Source of the DNA: a virus | Strand: one strand, 5' to 3' | Length of the DNA stretch: 27,619 nt | Virus record (IMG/VR): IMGVR_UViG_3300046488_000097 | Coordinates: 1-27,619 of that record | Translations under genes and position numbers: made by a program | Notes under the pieces: generated by a model | The model's input: the letters and a program-made list of their open reading frames with translations, nothing else | Told to the model about the DNA's origin: nothing | The model's database searches: none | Part shown: piece after piece, positions 4,183 through 14,300 of the stretch | Layout: the number at the start of each line of letters is the position of its first letter | Position numbering within the stretch: the first letter of the stretch is position 1

Positions 4183-7052
4183 TAGTTACCTACTCGGGCT
4201 AGTGAGAAATAGTTTGTCGCAACATTTGCAACAATCGTCGGAGTCGTTGCGTTCGACGATATTTGAATAGACAGCGTATCACCTGCCACTAGTGGAATTA
4301 CGTCACTTAAGCCAACGTTAAACGATAGGGAGGTAATTGCTGACACACTATATTGAGTCGCAGAATATGATGCCCCATTTTTATATATATAAAAGTCAAC
4401 TACCTGCCCAACGGTAAAAGAACCCGTCACAAATAGAGATGCATTGACTTGATATTTACCTGGAGACTGGACGGTGTAGGTCGAACCAGAATAGGATCCA
4501 TGGGAATCAAAATCTTTCGTCGTGTATGTAACAGCCGATGCGGACCCTGTTATGGTAGCCGTCGCCGAGTGGTACCTCGCATTCACGCTCTCGGAACTCG
4601 CCATCTGCGCGGGGCCTGAGATGCGCTGTACTGTAAACCGGTTAAAGGCCGCGCCAGCTGATAGTGTAAGACTGGTATCAATTCTTAGTGCTATTGTGTC
4701 ACCTGCGATAAAATATCTCAATGCACTTACTTGAGTGGCCGCAGTAGCTGTCCCGAGCGTACCTGCTACAGCACTTGAACCATTAATATAAATATAAATC
4801 GTAGGTGTGCTAGATGATGCGTAAGCCGCCCCGTTAATCTGATAAAATCCAGAAACTGGAACCGTGTATACTCCAGCGCTATATGCTCCGTTGGTATCTT
4901 TAATAACGTTTGTGTAGTTTATGTTTGTGACGTTTGCAGTACAAACTGTGACTGACGTGTCTGATACTAGAGCAACTACATTCGTAGCCGCGTCGCTTGA
5001 CATTATGACTGATGAGGAAAATCCACTCACAGGCACTCGGAAGTTAACTAAAACATAGTCAGCGTTTCCAAAAGCGAACGGTAGAGCCTGAGTTACAGCA
5101 TCTTCGCCAGTAAGATATGTGCCGCTAGCTTTAGGAAGCATAACGGCGATAGATGTCGTTGTATTATAAGTTGGTATCACTGGATATACTTGAACGCCTG
5201 AATCAAGAGCTATTCCATCTCCAAGCGGGTTCAGCGTTGCGACTGTAGGCGTAAGTTTTGACGTATCAATTGTTACTGGGAGATTGATAGTTAACGCTGC
5301 TGATGTTGGCGCTCCAGAGCACAAGACCTTAATTTGATATTCCTCTGAGTCTCCGACACGTCTGCGCAGCCCCGTATAGGTCGTATTCGTTGACCATGAG
5401 CCGGTTGGAGTGAAAGCAACCCAATCCGTTACCGGGCTGCCGTAGGCTACGGACTGTTGTTTTACGACGAAATTATCTAGTAACAAACTCGATGCGCCAA
5501 CTGGAGCTACCGGCGAGTAAATGAATACTTGTATTCCCGTGGTCGTGGAATTTGTTTGAAACGTCCCGCGATAGTCGCCAACGCCTGAAGACTGAGTTAA
5601 TCCAAATGCGCCGTTTATTCCTAGAAATGAGTTATTGGTTACGTCGTAAACTGCGACGGCATATGTGTCTGTGGCTGTTCCGCCCATAACAGGGGCACCG
5701 GAAGCGGACTTAAACTTGAACTGCACCGTCATTACTTTTGCTTGGTAACCGATCGCAATTGGTATCAACTGCGAGACATAGCCGTCACCGATTGTACCGG
5801 CGCCAGAAGTCGCGAGATTCAGAGAGTATATTTTATCAATTGGGCTTGATGATGTTACGGCTGCCGCTGTTGTATTTCCGCCCTTAGCCCGACCGCCGTT
5901 TGAAGTCGTGAGAACTGTACCGCCGGAACCTACACAAGCCGGAAGTCCGTTTGTTATGGTGGCACAACCCATTGCTGACCAACCGCCCGTATCACCGTCT
6001 TCAAAGTCGGTGCCAGCGATCATTAGGTTAGGTTCTGAGTGAGATTGTGTGTTTATAAGCGTCCACTTACCAGCGGCAATGTCAGCCTCGATAGATGAGC
6101 CCGATGTATGAGAGACGAGGCAATTATAGACGTTTCCGCCGTAGGTAACAAAACTTGTGCTCGCGGTGTAGGAAGTTGAAGTTACCCAGGCCGGAAGCCC
6201 CCCGGCAGCGGCAGCGGTCCACGTTGGCGCGGTAGTTGTTCCGCTAGAAGTTAGAACCTGACCATTAGTCCCATTGGCAAGTCGTGTTGGCGTTCCCGAG
6301 GCTCCGCCGTAAATAATGTCGCCTCCGGTTGTCATTGGATTTGTAAGACCGGCGGCGCCCCATGTTGGGGCGAGCGTTGTACCCGCAGAGGTTAAAACTT
6401 GGCCTACAGTGCCGTTAGCGAGAAGAGCGGTCGTTCCGGCGGCGGACTGATACGGGATTTGGCCGCCCGCTCCGCCTGCGATATTTGTCGCAGTTGTGGC
6501 GGTTGTCGCATTACCCGTTAAAGCTCCGGCAAAGGTCGTTGCCGTTACAAGTCCGGTTGAGGGATTAAATGTAAACTTAGTGCTTGATAACTTCGACGGT
6601 AAATTTCCGGTCGTAGTCGTCACCCATAGCGGGTACATCGTAGCATTTGTCGAGGTATCGTCTGTGACTGCAACATTTGTTGAATTTGTAGCAGTCGTTG
6701 CGGTGCTTGCATTACCTGTGAGTGCTGACGTTATCCCTGTAACTGTCATCATTCCCGTTGAGGGATTAAAACTCCACTTGGTGCTTGAAACTTTTGCCGG
6801 AAGATTTCCGGTAGTCGTCGTAACCCAAGAAGGATACATTGTCGCGTTGGTTGTGGTATCGTCTGTAATACCGATGGCTGTCGCACTCGATACATTATCG
6901 ACCGTTCGTGCCAAGGTGCCGGATGACGCAGGCATTGCCCATGTCTTGGTGTGTGCGGGATTTTTAACTCCATCGGCGTCTATATACTTGGTGGCGATAC
7001 CCCAAGCAATTGTCGGTAAAATAATAGTAAGTAATATTAGATATTTTTTCAT
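4182..7052 (-). CDS. Modular tail fibre-like protein with signal peptide and two C1q-like domains
   Basis: A 956-residue likely receptor-binding fibre. Residues 1-18 look like a Sec signal peptide (MKKY, then LILLTIILPTIAWG). Two 60-residue repeats follow (63-122 and 130-189; both contain NATMYPxWVTTTTGNLP and FNPSTG). Two shorter repeats come next at 193-235 and 243-284 (GQVLTSxGTT). A small chitin-binding-like (CBM5/12-type) module is at about 286-333 and a carbohydrate-binding-like beta-sandwich at about 340-532. DWVAFTPTGSW (543-553) opens another common phage fibre domain to about 675. The C-terminus holds two C1q/TNF-like trimer heads (about 694-812 and 826-954). It has a good AGGAG and starts 2 bases after the T7-like fibre gene stop. 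A signal peptide on a fibre is odd. Confidence 0.8.
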   Translation of the reverse strand: MKKYLILLTIILPTIAWGIATKYIDADGVKNPAHTKTWAMPASSGTLARTVDNVSSATAIGITDDTTTNATMYPSWVTTTTGNLPAKVSSTKWSFNPSTGMMTVTGITSALTGNASTATTATNSTNVAVTDDTSTNATMYPLWVTTTTGNLPSKLSSTKFTFNPSTGLVTATTFAGALTGNATTATTATNIAGGAGGQIPYQSAAGTTALLANGTVGQVLTSAGTTLAPTWGAAGLTNPMTTGGDIIYGGASGTPTRLANGTNGQVLTSSGTTTAPTWTAAAAGGLPAWVTSTSYTASTSFVTYGGNVYNCLVSHTSGSSIEADIAAGKWTLINTQSHSEPNLMIAGTDFEDGDTGGWSAMGCATITNGLPACVGSGGTVLTTSNGGRAKGGNTTAAAVTSSSPIDKIYSLNLATSGAGTIGDGYVSQLIPIAIGYQAKVMTVQFKFKSASGAPVMGGTATDTYAVAVYDVTNNSFLGINGAFGLTQSSGVGDYRGTFQTNSTTTGIQVFIYSPVAPVGASSLLLDNFVVKQQSVAYGSPVTDWVAFTPTGSWSTNTTYTGLRRRVGDSEEYQIKVLCSGAPTSAALTINLPVTIDTSKLTPTVATLNPLGDGIALDSGVQVYPVIPTYNTTTSIAVMLPKASGTYLTGEDAVTQALPFAFGNADYVLVNFRVPVSGFSSSVIMSSDAATNVVALVSDTSVTVCTANVTNINYTNVIKDTNGAYSAGVYTVPVSGFYQINGAAYASSSTPTIYIYINGSSAVAGTLGTATAATQVSALRYFIAGDTIALRIDTSLTLSAGAAFNRFTVQRISGPAQMASSESVNARYHSATATITGSASAVTYTTKDFDSHGSYSGSTYTVQSPGKYQVNASLFVTGSFTVGQVVDFYIYKNGASYSATQYSVSAITSLSFNVGLSDVIPLVAGDTLSIQISSNATTPTIVANVATNYFSLARVGN
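6201..6476 (-). repeat. Two short coding repeats in the fibre gene
   Basis: Encode residues 193-235 and 243-284 of the 956-aa fibre. Both copies share the pattern xxxIxYxxAxGTxxxLANGTxGQVLTSxGTTxAPTW, a stacked motif frequent in fibre shafts. Confidence 0.65.
6483..6866 (-). repeat. Tandem 201-base coding repeat in the fibre gene (two copies)
   Basis: Encodes residues 63-122 and 130-189 of the 956-aa fibre, starting 67 codons apart. Both copies read TDDTxTNATMYPxW through LTGNAxTATTATN. The copies have drifted at DNA level but stay well aligned at protein level. Confidence 0.75.
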
Positions 7053-7054
7053 GA

Positions 7055-8332
7055 TTAACTCCTACTCGTTTCAACCCAAAGAGATCGACCGGCATCCCAA
7101 TCGAGATCGAGAACTCTGTTTGCTTCAGCAAGCCAAGCACCTTGGATATTTAAACCTGTTCCGTCTTCAAAAAGAACCGTATCACTATCGGAAGTTCCGA
7201 TGAGTCTAAGCGTTTGACCCTCGTTGGTTGCGGCGGCAATTTGAGGATTAGCCGACATATCGACTCCGCCGGTTCCCTTGATATACTTTTTATTCATGTA
7301 AGCGATACCAGTAAAAGGAACTGTTGTTCCTGCAATACACGCATAAGGTGCTGCAAAAGTTCCGACAATGTTTGGAGTTGCTGCGGCTGCGGCAGAAGCG
7401 GCGGCTGCTATGGCACTGTTGGCTGCGTTAGTCTCTGATATGGCGGCAGCGTTCTGACTCGCAAGAGCGGCGGCTGCTTCAGCGGTCACGTCGATGACAG
7501 ACTGTGCGGCCGCTACTGAAGAAGCGGCAGAGTTAGATGCCTGTAGTGCGCTTGCTGCGGCCTGGTTTGCTGAAGTTACGGCACTTGCTGCTGCGGCACC
7601 GGCAGTTATTACTGCGGCGGCAGAACTTGCGGCTGCGCTAACAGCACTTCCGGCAGCATTGGTTTCTGATATAGCGGCGGCTGCGGCAGAAGCGGCGGCG
7701 GCAATGGCACTTGCTGCGGCTGCGACTTCACTCGCATAAGCGGCTCCTTGGCTTATCAGGGCGGCGGCTGCGGCAGCAACGGCGGCAAGAAGATCAGTTA
7801 CGGGGGTCCAACTTGTAATCGCATTCCACGCGGTCCCGGCCGCATTAGTAGAAGGTATTAAACCCAAGGTGCTTGTAGTCGTTATTCCTTTTGGAAGTGT
7901 AGGATCAAATTCTTCAGGATCGTCATGGTCTGAGAGCTTAACGCTCCGATGACCAAGATAAGCAAGGCGCTGAATACTTCCGGCGATCCAATCAAGGGCG
8001 GCTTCTAATTTTGGAAGCGATAGACCACGCTTGCCTCTAAATTCGTAGGGTTGAGTTGGTGAGTCGTTGGCCTGTAAAATGATCAATCGATATTGATCTG
8101 CTAAAACTGCAAGAAGTGTGATCGTTCCACCACCCGCAACAGGATCAAATTCTACACCACTTAAATATGTTGTTGTGTCAGACCCTCGAACCCGGTGAGT
8201 CTCAGCACCAGCACTGTTGACTTCAATGATCAAGAGTTGGTTGAGTGCTTCGATTTTAAAGTCGAACGTGTAGGCAGCTAAAGTGCCATTTCCGAGATAT
8301 TCTTCGTTTGGTGCAAATTCACTTCGTGCCAT
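7055..8332 (-). CDS. T7 gp17-like tail fibre with alanine-rich shaft
   Basis: A 425-residue fibre. Residues about 1-130 resemble the N-terminal tail-attachment domain of T7 gp17 (YTFDFKIEALNQLLIIEV, TTYLSGVEFD, GGTITLL, PYEFRG, SLPKLEAALDWIAGSIQRL). Residues 182-319 are a very Ala-rich, Ser/Asn-punctuated shaft that should form a trimeric coiled coil; SETNAA appears twice (near 221 and 299). Residues 320-425 are a small C-terminal domain. The shaft ends without a large receptor-binding head, so the following 956-aa fibre may carry the adhesin function and dock on this one. AAAGGA precedes the ATG. It lies 4 bases downstream of the giant ejection protein gene. Confidence 0.85.
   Translation of the reverse strand: MARSEFAPNEEYLGNGTLAAYTFDFKIEALNQLLIIEVNSAGAETHRVRGSDTTTYLSGVEFDPVAGGGTITLLAVLADQYRLIILQANDSPTQPYEFRGKRGLSLPKLEAALDWIAGSIQRLAYLGHRSVKLSDHDDPEEFDPTLPKGITTTSTLGLIPSTNAAGTAWNAITSWTPVTDLLAAVAAAAAALISQGAAYASEVAAAASAIAAAASAAAAAISETNAAGSAVSAAASSAAAVITAGAAAASAVTSANQAAASALQASNSAASSVAAAQSVIDVTAEAAAALASQNAAAISETNAANSAIAAAASAAAAATPNIVGTFAAPYACIAGTTVPFTGIAYMNKKYIKGTGGVDMSANPQIAAATNEGQTLRLIGTSDSDTVLFEDGTGLNIQGAWLAEANRVLDLDWDAGRSLWVETSRS
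7376..7789 (-). repeat. Low-complexity alanine-codon region of the fibre shaft
   Basis: About 138 codons dominated by GCN alanine codons (residues 182-319 of the T7-like fibre), with the block AAAISETNAA(G/N)SA occurring twice 78 codons apart. This bias also creates a long open frame on the other strand that is not a gene. Confidence 0.7.
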
Positions 8333-8336
8333 GAAG

Positions 8337-11300
8337 TTAATCCTTTACTTTAGAGTTTTGATTGTCAAGGGATGCCCCGGTCTTACTTCCTTGAACTTCA
8401 GTGCCGAGCCATAATTTAAACGATTCCACTTCAAACTTATCACTAAATCCATTGGTTTCTAAAAAGTCCTTCGATACAAAATTACTGAGTTTTTCTGCAC
8501 CGGGCGCAGTCAATATCTTCACAGCTTTATCGACACCAAGTAGATTTACCGCGTAGACGTTTTCTGGACTAGGTGAAAGTTTAGCGGTCTCCAGAGCCTT
8601 GGACTCTTTCTGGGTCAAGGCTTCAAGCTTGATTCCATAACTCTGAGCGGCTTCAGTTTCTTTAGGTTTAAATTGATCTCCTAGTTCTTTGAGTCGTTCA
8701 AGAAGTCCATCAGGTAAATCTCCGGCATGAGCTTCCAAATCTTTTAATTTACTGAGGAACGCCTCAAGCTGAGGAATGGCTTTACCTTTTTGAAAATATT
8801 GTTCAGCGTTGTAGATATTTTCAAAGAGATGAACTGGGATTGGAGTCCCAGTAATCCCGCTGATTGTAATTCCTGCACCCTTGAGTGCCGCCTTACTTGG
8901 TGCTGATAATTTTTTATCGTATAAAAGAGCATCGATAAGATTATTTGCAATATCAAAAGTCAGTGCTGCATCTTCCTGAAGTGTGGAGAAAATGTTGGAT
9001 ACCTTCTTACGTTGAGACCCTTGGACTTGTGCCGTCTCCGAGTAATCAATATCTTTTAAAAATGGGAAGTCTCCAGCAAGAACTGCACTAGGTGAACTTA
9101 AAACATACCAACCAACCTTAGTTGCGAAACCTTTTTTGGTAATTTGTTTAGGATCAAATCTGTGAAACTGTGGACTATATCCACTCACGCCCTGAGATGA
9201 CCACGGGGTTTCATAACCACGAGCCAAATCGTAGAACATTCTCAGCATTGTCATGGTTGCAAATGCACTCGCAGTACCAAGAGCAGCTTTCCAGTAGTTG
9301 CCTCTCTTATAATTTCTCACAATATTTCTACCCATCAAAAGACCTTGGTTTAAGGAGTTTCGTGGGTCAGTTGAGAACAGTGCGAGGAGTTTATGATTCC
9401 GCTGAAATGGACTTTTTGAAATCTTATTCGTACTCGTTAAGTTCTGACGAGAGATGGAGTTTGAAAAAACCTTTGCCATGTGATCGATCTCATCGGCATC
9501 CATCTTTGCTAATTTCTCAAGCGGAAATCCTGGAGCTTCACCATGTAAAAATTGTGTATAGCCCGCATGAGCAACAATTGCTTTTTGAACTAAGTCAGGA
9601 ACCGATAGAGTATGAAACCCTTTTTCATTTAAGATGTGCATTGCACCGGTCACAAGTCCTGTCGTAGTCGACCATGTTTTTCTTGGTAACAACTTACTGA
9701 TCGGATCTCTCATGTTGTCATTCACATCGGCCAAGTGCGCGGCAATATCGGGATTGATCTTTGCGGCTGACTGAATGTAATCACCCCATGAACCCGGATT
9801 TGTAAGAAACGCGTGAATTGCGTTGGTCAGATGTTTGTTGATTATGTGATTTCCAAGTGCTCGATTCGCGTGGATCATCGAGGCGAACTGGACACCATGA
9901 GATGTTAAGTTACCAACCAGAAATCCACTCGATACAGCTGATGAAAACTTGGAAGCCAGGTTCTCAGTCCACCTACTGTACTCTAAAAGATTTTGGTCTC
10001 TATGACCTGAGCCCGAAAGATCAACGATCGAATTCACCATGACGTTTAAGTTCTGCGAACCAAGGAGAGCAATCACATCTTCAGCAATCATTGGGTGAAG
10101 TAGAGTTTTTAAACTATCCGCGATCGGTTCTCGGAAATTAAGATCGTGTAAGAAATTGTCCGCAGCGATACCAATATTATTTAAACTGAAATTTAAAGGC
10201 TCATTGCTCCCGGTACGTTCCATCAAATGAGAGTGCTGAGTCATGTCATCGACTGCAAAATTTCTGATCATTTGCTGTGGATCTCGTTCGTCTTGAACTG
10301 AATTTCTTGTGATCTTCCTGACGCTCAGACCTTCCTGAGTGATCAGAGGGAAGTATCCCCCGCGACGTTCAACACCACGATGAGTTTGTTTCTGAGCTGG
10401 AATCAGTTCTGGTTTTTCTCCAGTGATTCGCTCATGAAAATCCATAACCCTTGGACGATAACTCTCAAAAATATCCATCACACCTTGAGCGAATTCAACA
10501 TGCTCAGGCTCAAGCTCTCGATCAAAAACCTTGCGGAGTGTTTGAATATCAGTCGATGCAAGAACTTGTTTGTCACTGTTGGTGTGAGTGAGACCCTTGA
10601 TCATTCGCTCACTATTACTCGCAGTGCCGTCGTTCATGTACATCATGAGGAGATCTGACTGTCTGATCCGTCCGTCTCTAAAACCAATCAACGGATTATC
10701 GGCAAACTCCGGAACGTAGATGATTTTGTTGACCATTTTTGCAATCTTACTTGTTCCGAGTTTTCCTGAAGTATCTCCAGACTCACCGTTGAGTTTTTCA
10801 ATCAATCCTCTAACACTCTCAGTGAAAATTTTGATATCATGCGCTTTTCCGGCAACACCTTGATTCCCGAATTTTCCATCACCATAAAGATTAGCGACTA
10901 TATGTTGAGCAAGTGGACCGGCCGTCATGTCATCGGCGGCAACGGTTAGGTGCTCTAAGTTTCTAAATGTCGAGAGTGCATCACTTGTTGAGTCTATGAT
11001 GCTGGTGGGAATTGGTTTATCTTTCCCACCAATCTTACGATTTACGTCATATCCTGTGACACCTTTAAGATGCTCGTGAATATTATCTATTGCGTCTTGC
11101 AGGAGTTGTCGTTGTTTTGCAGGATCACCGAACTCGTTGTTCAATCGGTTGTATCGTTTGGCTCGATGTAAAAGGGTCCTGAGAGCCTTTCCTACAGCTT
11201 TAAACTCAGCAACCGTCATATCGCCCGTTTGAGTTCTGATGTCCTTGGTCAGCTTCTCAGAGATTCCAAAGTTACCGACTCCAGCGATTGCTTGTTCCTT

Positions 11301-14300
11301 GACCCACTCCAAATAGGCGCCTTGTTTTACTGCACCCTTTTTGCTCTTGGTCAGATTGTAGACACTTGTAATCTCATTCCAAGCATCGAGATTTCCGGCA
11401 GCTTTAAGCTCACGTAGAGTCTCAGCGTTATGAAGATTGCTTGCTAAGAATTTTTGGATCTTGTTCACTTCGCCGATTGCGATGTGGTTTGCGATTGCCA
11501 ACTCAGACGCAAGGGCTGCGTGGTATTCACTGATGTAAGCTTTAGGAACGTCATTGTCAGTTATGGCATCGATCGCAGTTTTATGATTTCTATTTTGGGC
11601 AACTTCAAATTTTTTACCGTTGAGATTTTTAATCAAAGTTTTTTCGGTGGCGTTTTGAGCTTTTTGAGTCAGTTCCTCAATTCTCGGTAGTCCCATAGCT
11701 ATCGACTTGATTCCCTTTTTAGTCGAAGGCCATTTGTTCTCTCTCATGAATTTCATTTCAGCAATATGGTTTGCTGTAGAATTATGAAAAGATCTAGAAA
11801 CCTCCAGATGATCGAGATCAACTTTGCTTCTAATTTTATCTCTGAGCACTGCTTCGTTTTGGATTCTACGGTTTTCTAAAATCTGATCGCGGGTTGGAGT
11901 TTCCGCCATCATCTTCATGAGATCATTACCGTTTCTAAATCCAAGAGCATAAGCTGCATTATCTGGACTAATACCACCTTTGACGAAAAAGTTATGAGCG
12001 CGGAGTTGTTTCCGAGAAGCCTTATCACTTATGAATGCTTCTTTTTGCGCCGGAGTTAAGAGTCTTGGATCAACTGCAAACGGTGAGAACCCCGGCTTTT
12101 GATGTGCTTCTGTGAACTGACTTTTCTCCCAGTACCTATTGCTCGGTTTAAAATCGACGTTTGCAATAGGATTCGGATTATAGAACTTCTCGACCGTCTT
12201 GATGTTCGGATTATTTTCAAGTCGTTGTTGATCTCGTTGAGCATCGATAAGTGATTGTTCAGCAGTCTTGGCATCGATCACTTTCTCCATATCATTTTCG
12301 TGAAGTTGATTAATATAATCGGCACGATTCTCACGGGCCAAACGCTGGTCGCGATTGATATCATGAACTAGGCTGGGCGGAAGATATTTTTCAACTTCGT
12401 TTGGAAATAGACGTTGATTGAGATAATCTTTCTGATAAAAAATATTATTATCAGGTTGAGTATTTTCTAGTGCGGCAGTGAGTGTCGATTTTTCTTCGGC
12501 ATCTGTCGGTAGAGTCTCTTTGATTTTTTGAACACGACCAATGAGATCGACATATTTCTGTATAGGAACGGGATTTTCTACTTTTTTCTGATAATCAGCA
12601 ATTGTGTCTTTTTTGAATTTGACATTATTTTCAAGATCTTTTTTCTTCTGATTCAATGATTTTTCAGCAATAAATCGTTGATCTTTTATGAACTTCTCTT
12701 TTGCAATCGCAATATCTTCTAGTTTTTTAGCCGCAATAGAAGACGGGGTTTCCAAATAACTTTTTCTATGTTCAACCTGATTCTCAAGATCAATAAGTTT
12801 TTGATCTTTTCCAAGTTTTAGAGTTTTTCCTTCTTCGGAATTTTTATAATCACTCAATTGTTTTTCAGTCCGTTCTAGGATCTTCTTATTGAGTGCGGTA
12901 TCATCTTCGAGAGTTTTATATTTCTCATCGATCTTTTTGAGTTTAGAATCTAGTTTCTCTTTCGCCCACGAATCCTTTACGTTGGTTATGTCAAGTGGTG
13001 GATTTTTCTGAGATAGATAGTCCTGAAGTTCCTTTTCGTGATCGACAAGTCTCTCTTTATGATAATCGACCATTCTTCGGTCTGTCTCTTGTAGTAAATT
13101 GGAGACTCTAGTGTGTTGTTTATCCAACTCTTTCAAATAAGCATCAGCAACTTCTTTTGTACCAAGAGATTTAGCTAAAGTCGTATCATCAGCTTCTCCG
13201 GTAAGATTGACATATTTTGCACGATCTTCTGGTGTCTGATCTCCGACTTTTAACTTCGTCTGAATCTCCGCTCGTGCCGCTTCCTGCGCTTTGATATTTT
13301 CGTAAAGTTTCCTGGCATCGTTCGGTGTTGGTCCGTTCGGATCAAGTTTTACATGATCACCAATCTCCGGATGAGCATCATGAATTGCAGCAATATCTTC
13401 AGGTTTAAAAGCTATCGGTGCATTCAACTGTGCTGACAAAAATCCAGATGGATCAATCTTATCTTGAATCGCTTTCGCCTTCTCGGGAGTATTGGAAAAT
13501 TCTCCGAGTTTGTCTTTGTCGATGTAAATGCTGGGCATTCCGAGTTTATCGAAAATTACCTTACGAACATTTTGAGCTGTCGCGGGATCGATTTGATGAA
13601 CCTTGGTATCTTGTAAAATTTTACTCGTTGCATCTAGAGTGTCCTGAAAATTTAAGATCTCAATAGCCTGAGAATGTGGACTAGGAGGTGGAGACTTCGG
13701 CCGTGGCGCTTCATTTCCTGGAGCACCTTCAGGTGCTTGTGGTCTAAATGGTCCTACGACCTTTGCATTATCTCCGGGACGATAAGCTGACGGTGGTGTA
13801 CCAAATACCTTCTCAAGTCCCATGCCGGTGCCGTGGAGCAGAGCACCCGTTAAAGCTCCAACACCGAAGGTATCAGCTAACTCTTTCGGATCAAGGTCAC
13901 CCAGACCGTTTAAAATACCATTAGCTAAATCTACGTGACCGGCCGAGTTCTCGGTCTTAGCAAGTGAGGTTCCAAGGTTTGACACGATCTGTTGAACAAC
14001 AGCCGCTCCACCCATGATCCCACCAGACTTAGAAACCGCCTGACCAAGTTTGATTATAGATTCCTTGAGAGCAATATTCGCCGGATCTGAAACGAGTTCA
14101 GGTGCTTTGGATAATATATTTTTAAGAAACGGTAAGCTTTTCGATAAAAGTTTGGTTGCCCCAGCGGTGACAGCGGCGTTTAGAACACCAACACCTTGGG
14201 CGATAAAGACCTTATTGCTCTCATCGATCTGCATCGGATTGCCAACACCGATCGGTGAGTAATTTCCCGAAGATGTAGTTTCAGGGATTGTAAGTTTTCC

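Noticed and set aside
6496-7203. Long + strand open frame (235 aa) opposite the 956-aa fibre
   Set aside because: It is Val/Ala-rich only because it mirrors Thr/Asn/Ala-rich codons of the fibre repeats; no ribosome site or domain is seen, and it ignores the gene structure around it.
7494-7739. + strand alanine-rich frame opposite the T7-like fibre
   Set aside because: A mirror of the GCN-rich shaft; low complexity, no start signals.
4182-8332. Possible diversity-generating retroelement target in the fibre genes, given the BPP-1-like head
   Set aside because: No reverse transcriptase frame or template repeat is seen in the window, and the fibre C-termini are C1q-like or another small domain, not C-type lectin.
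9170-9667. 165-aa + strand frame inside the giant ejection gene
   Set aside because: Chance frame in a long gene of the other strand; composition does not look like a protein domain.
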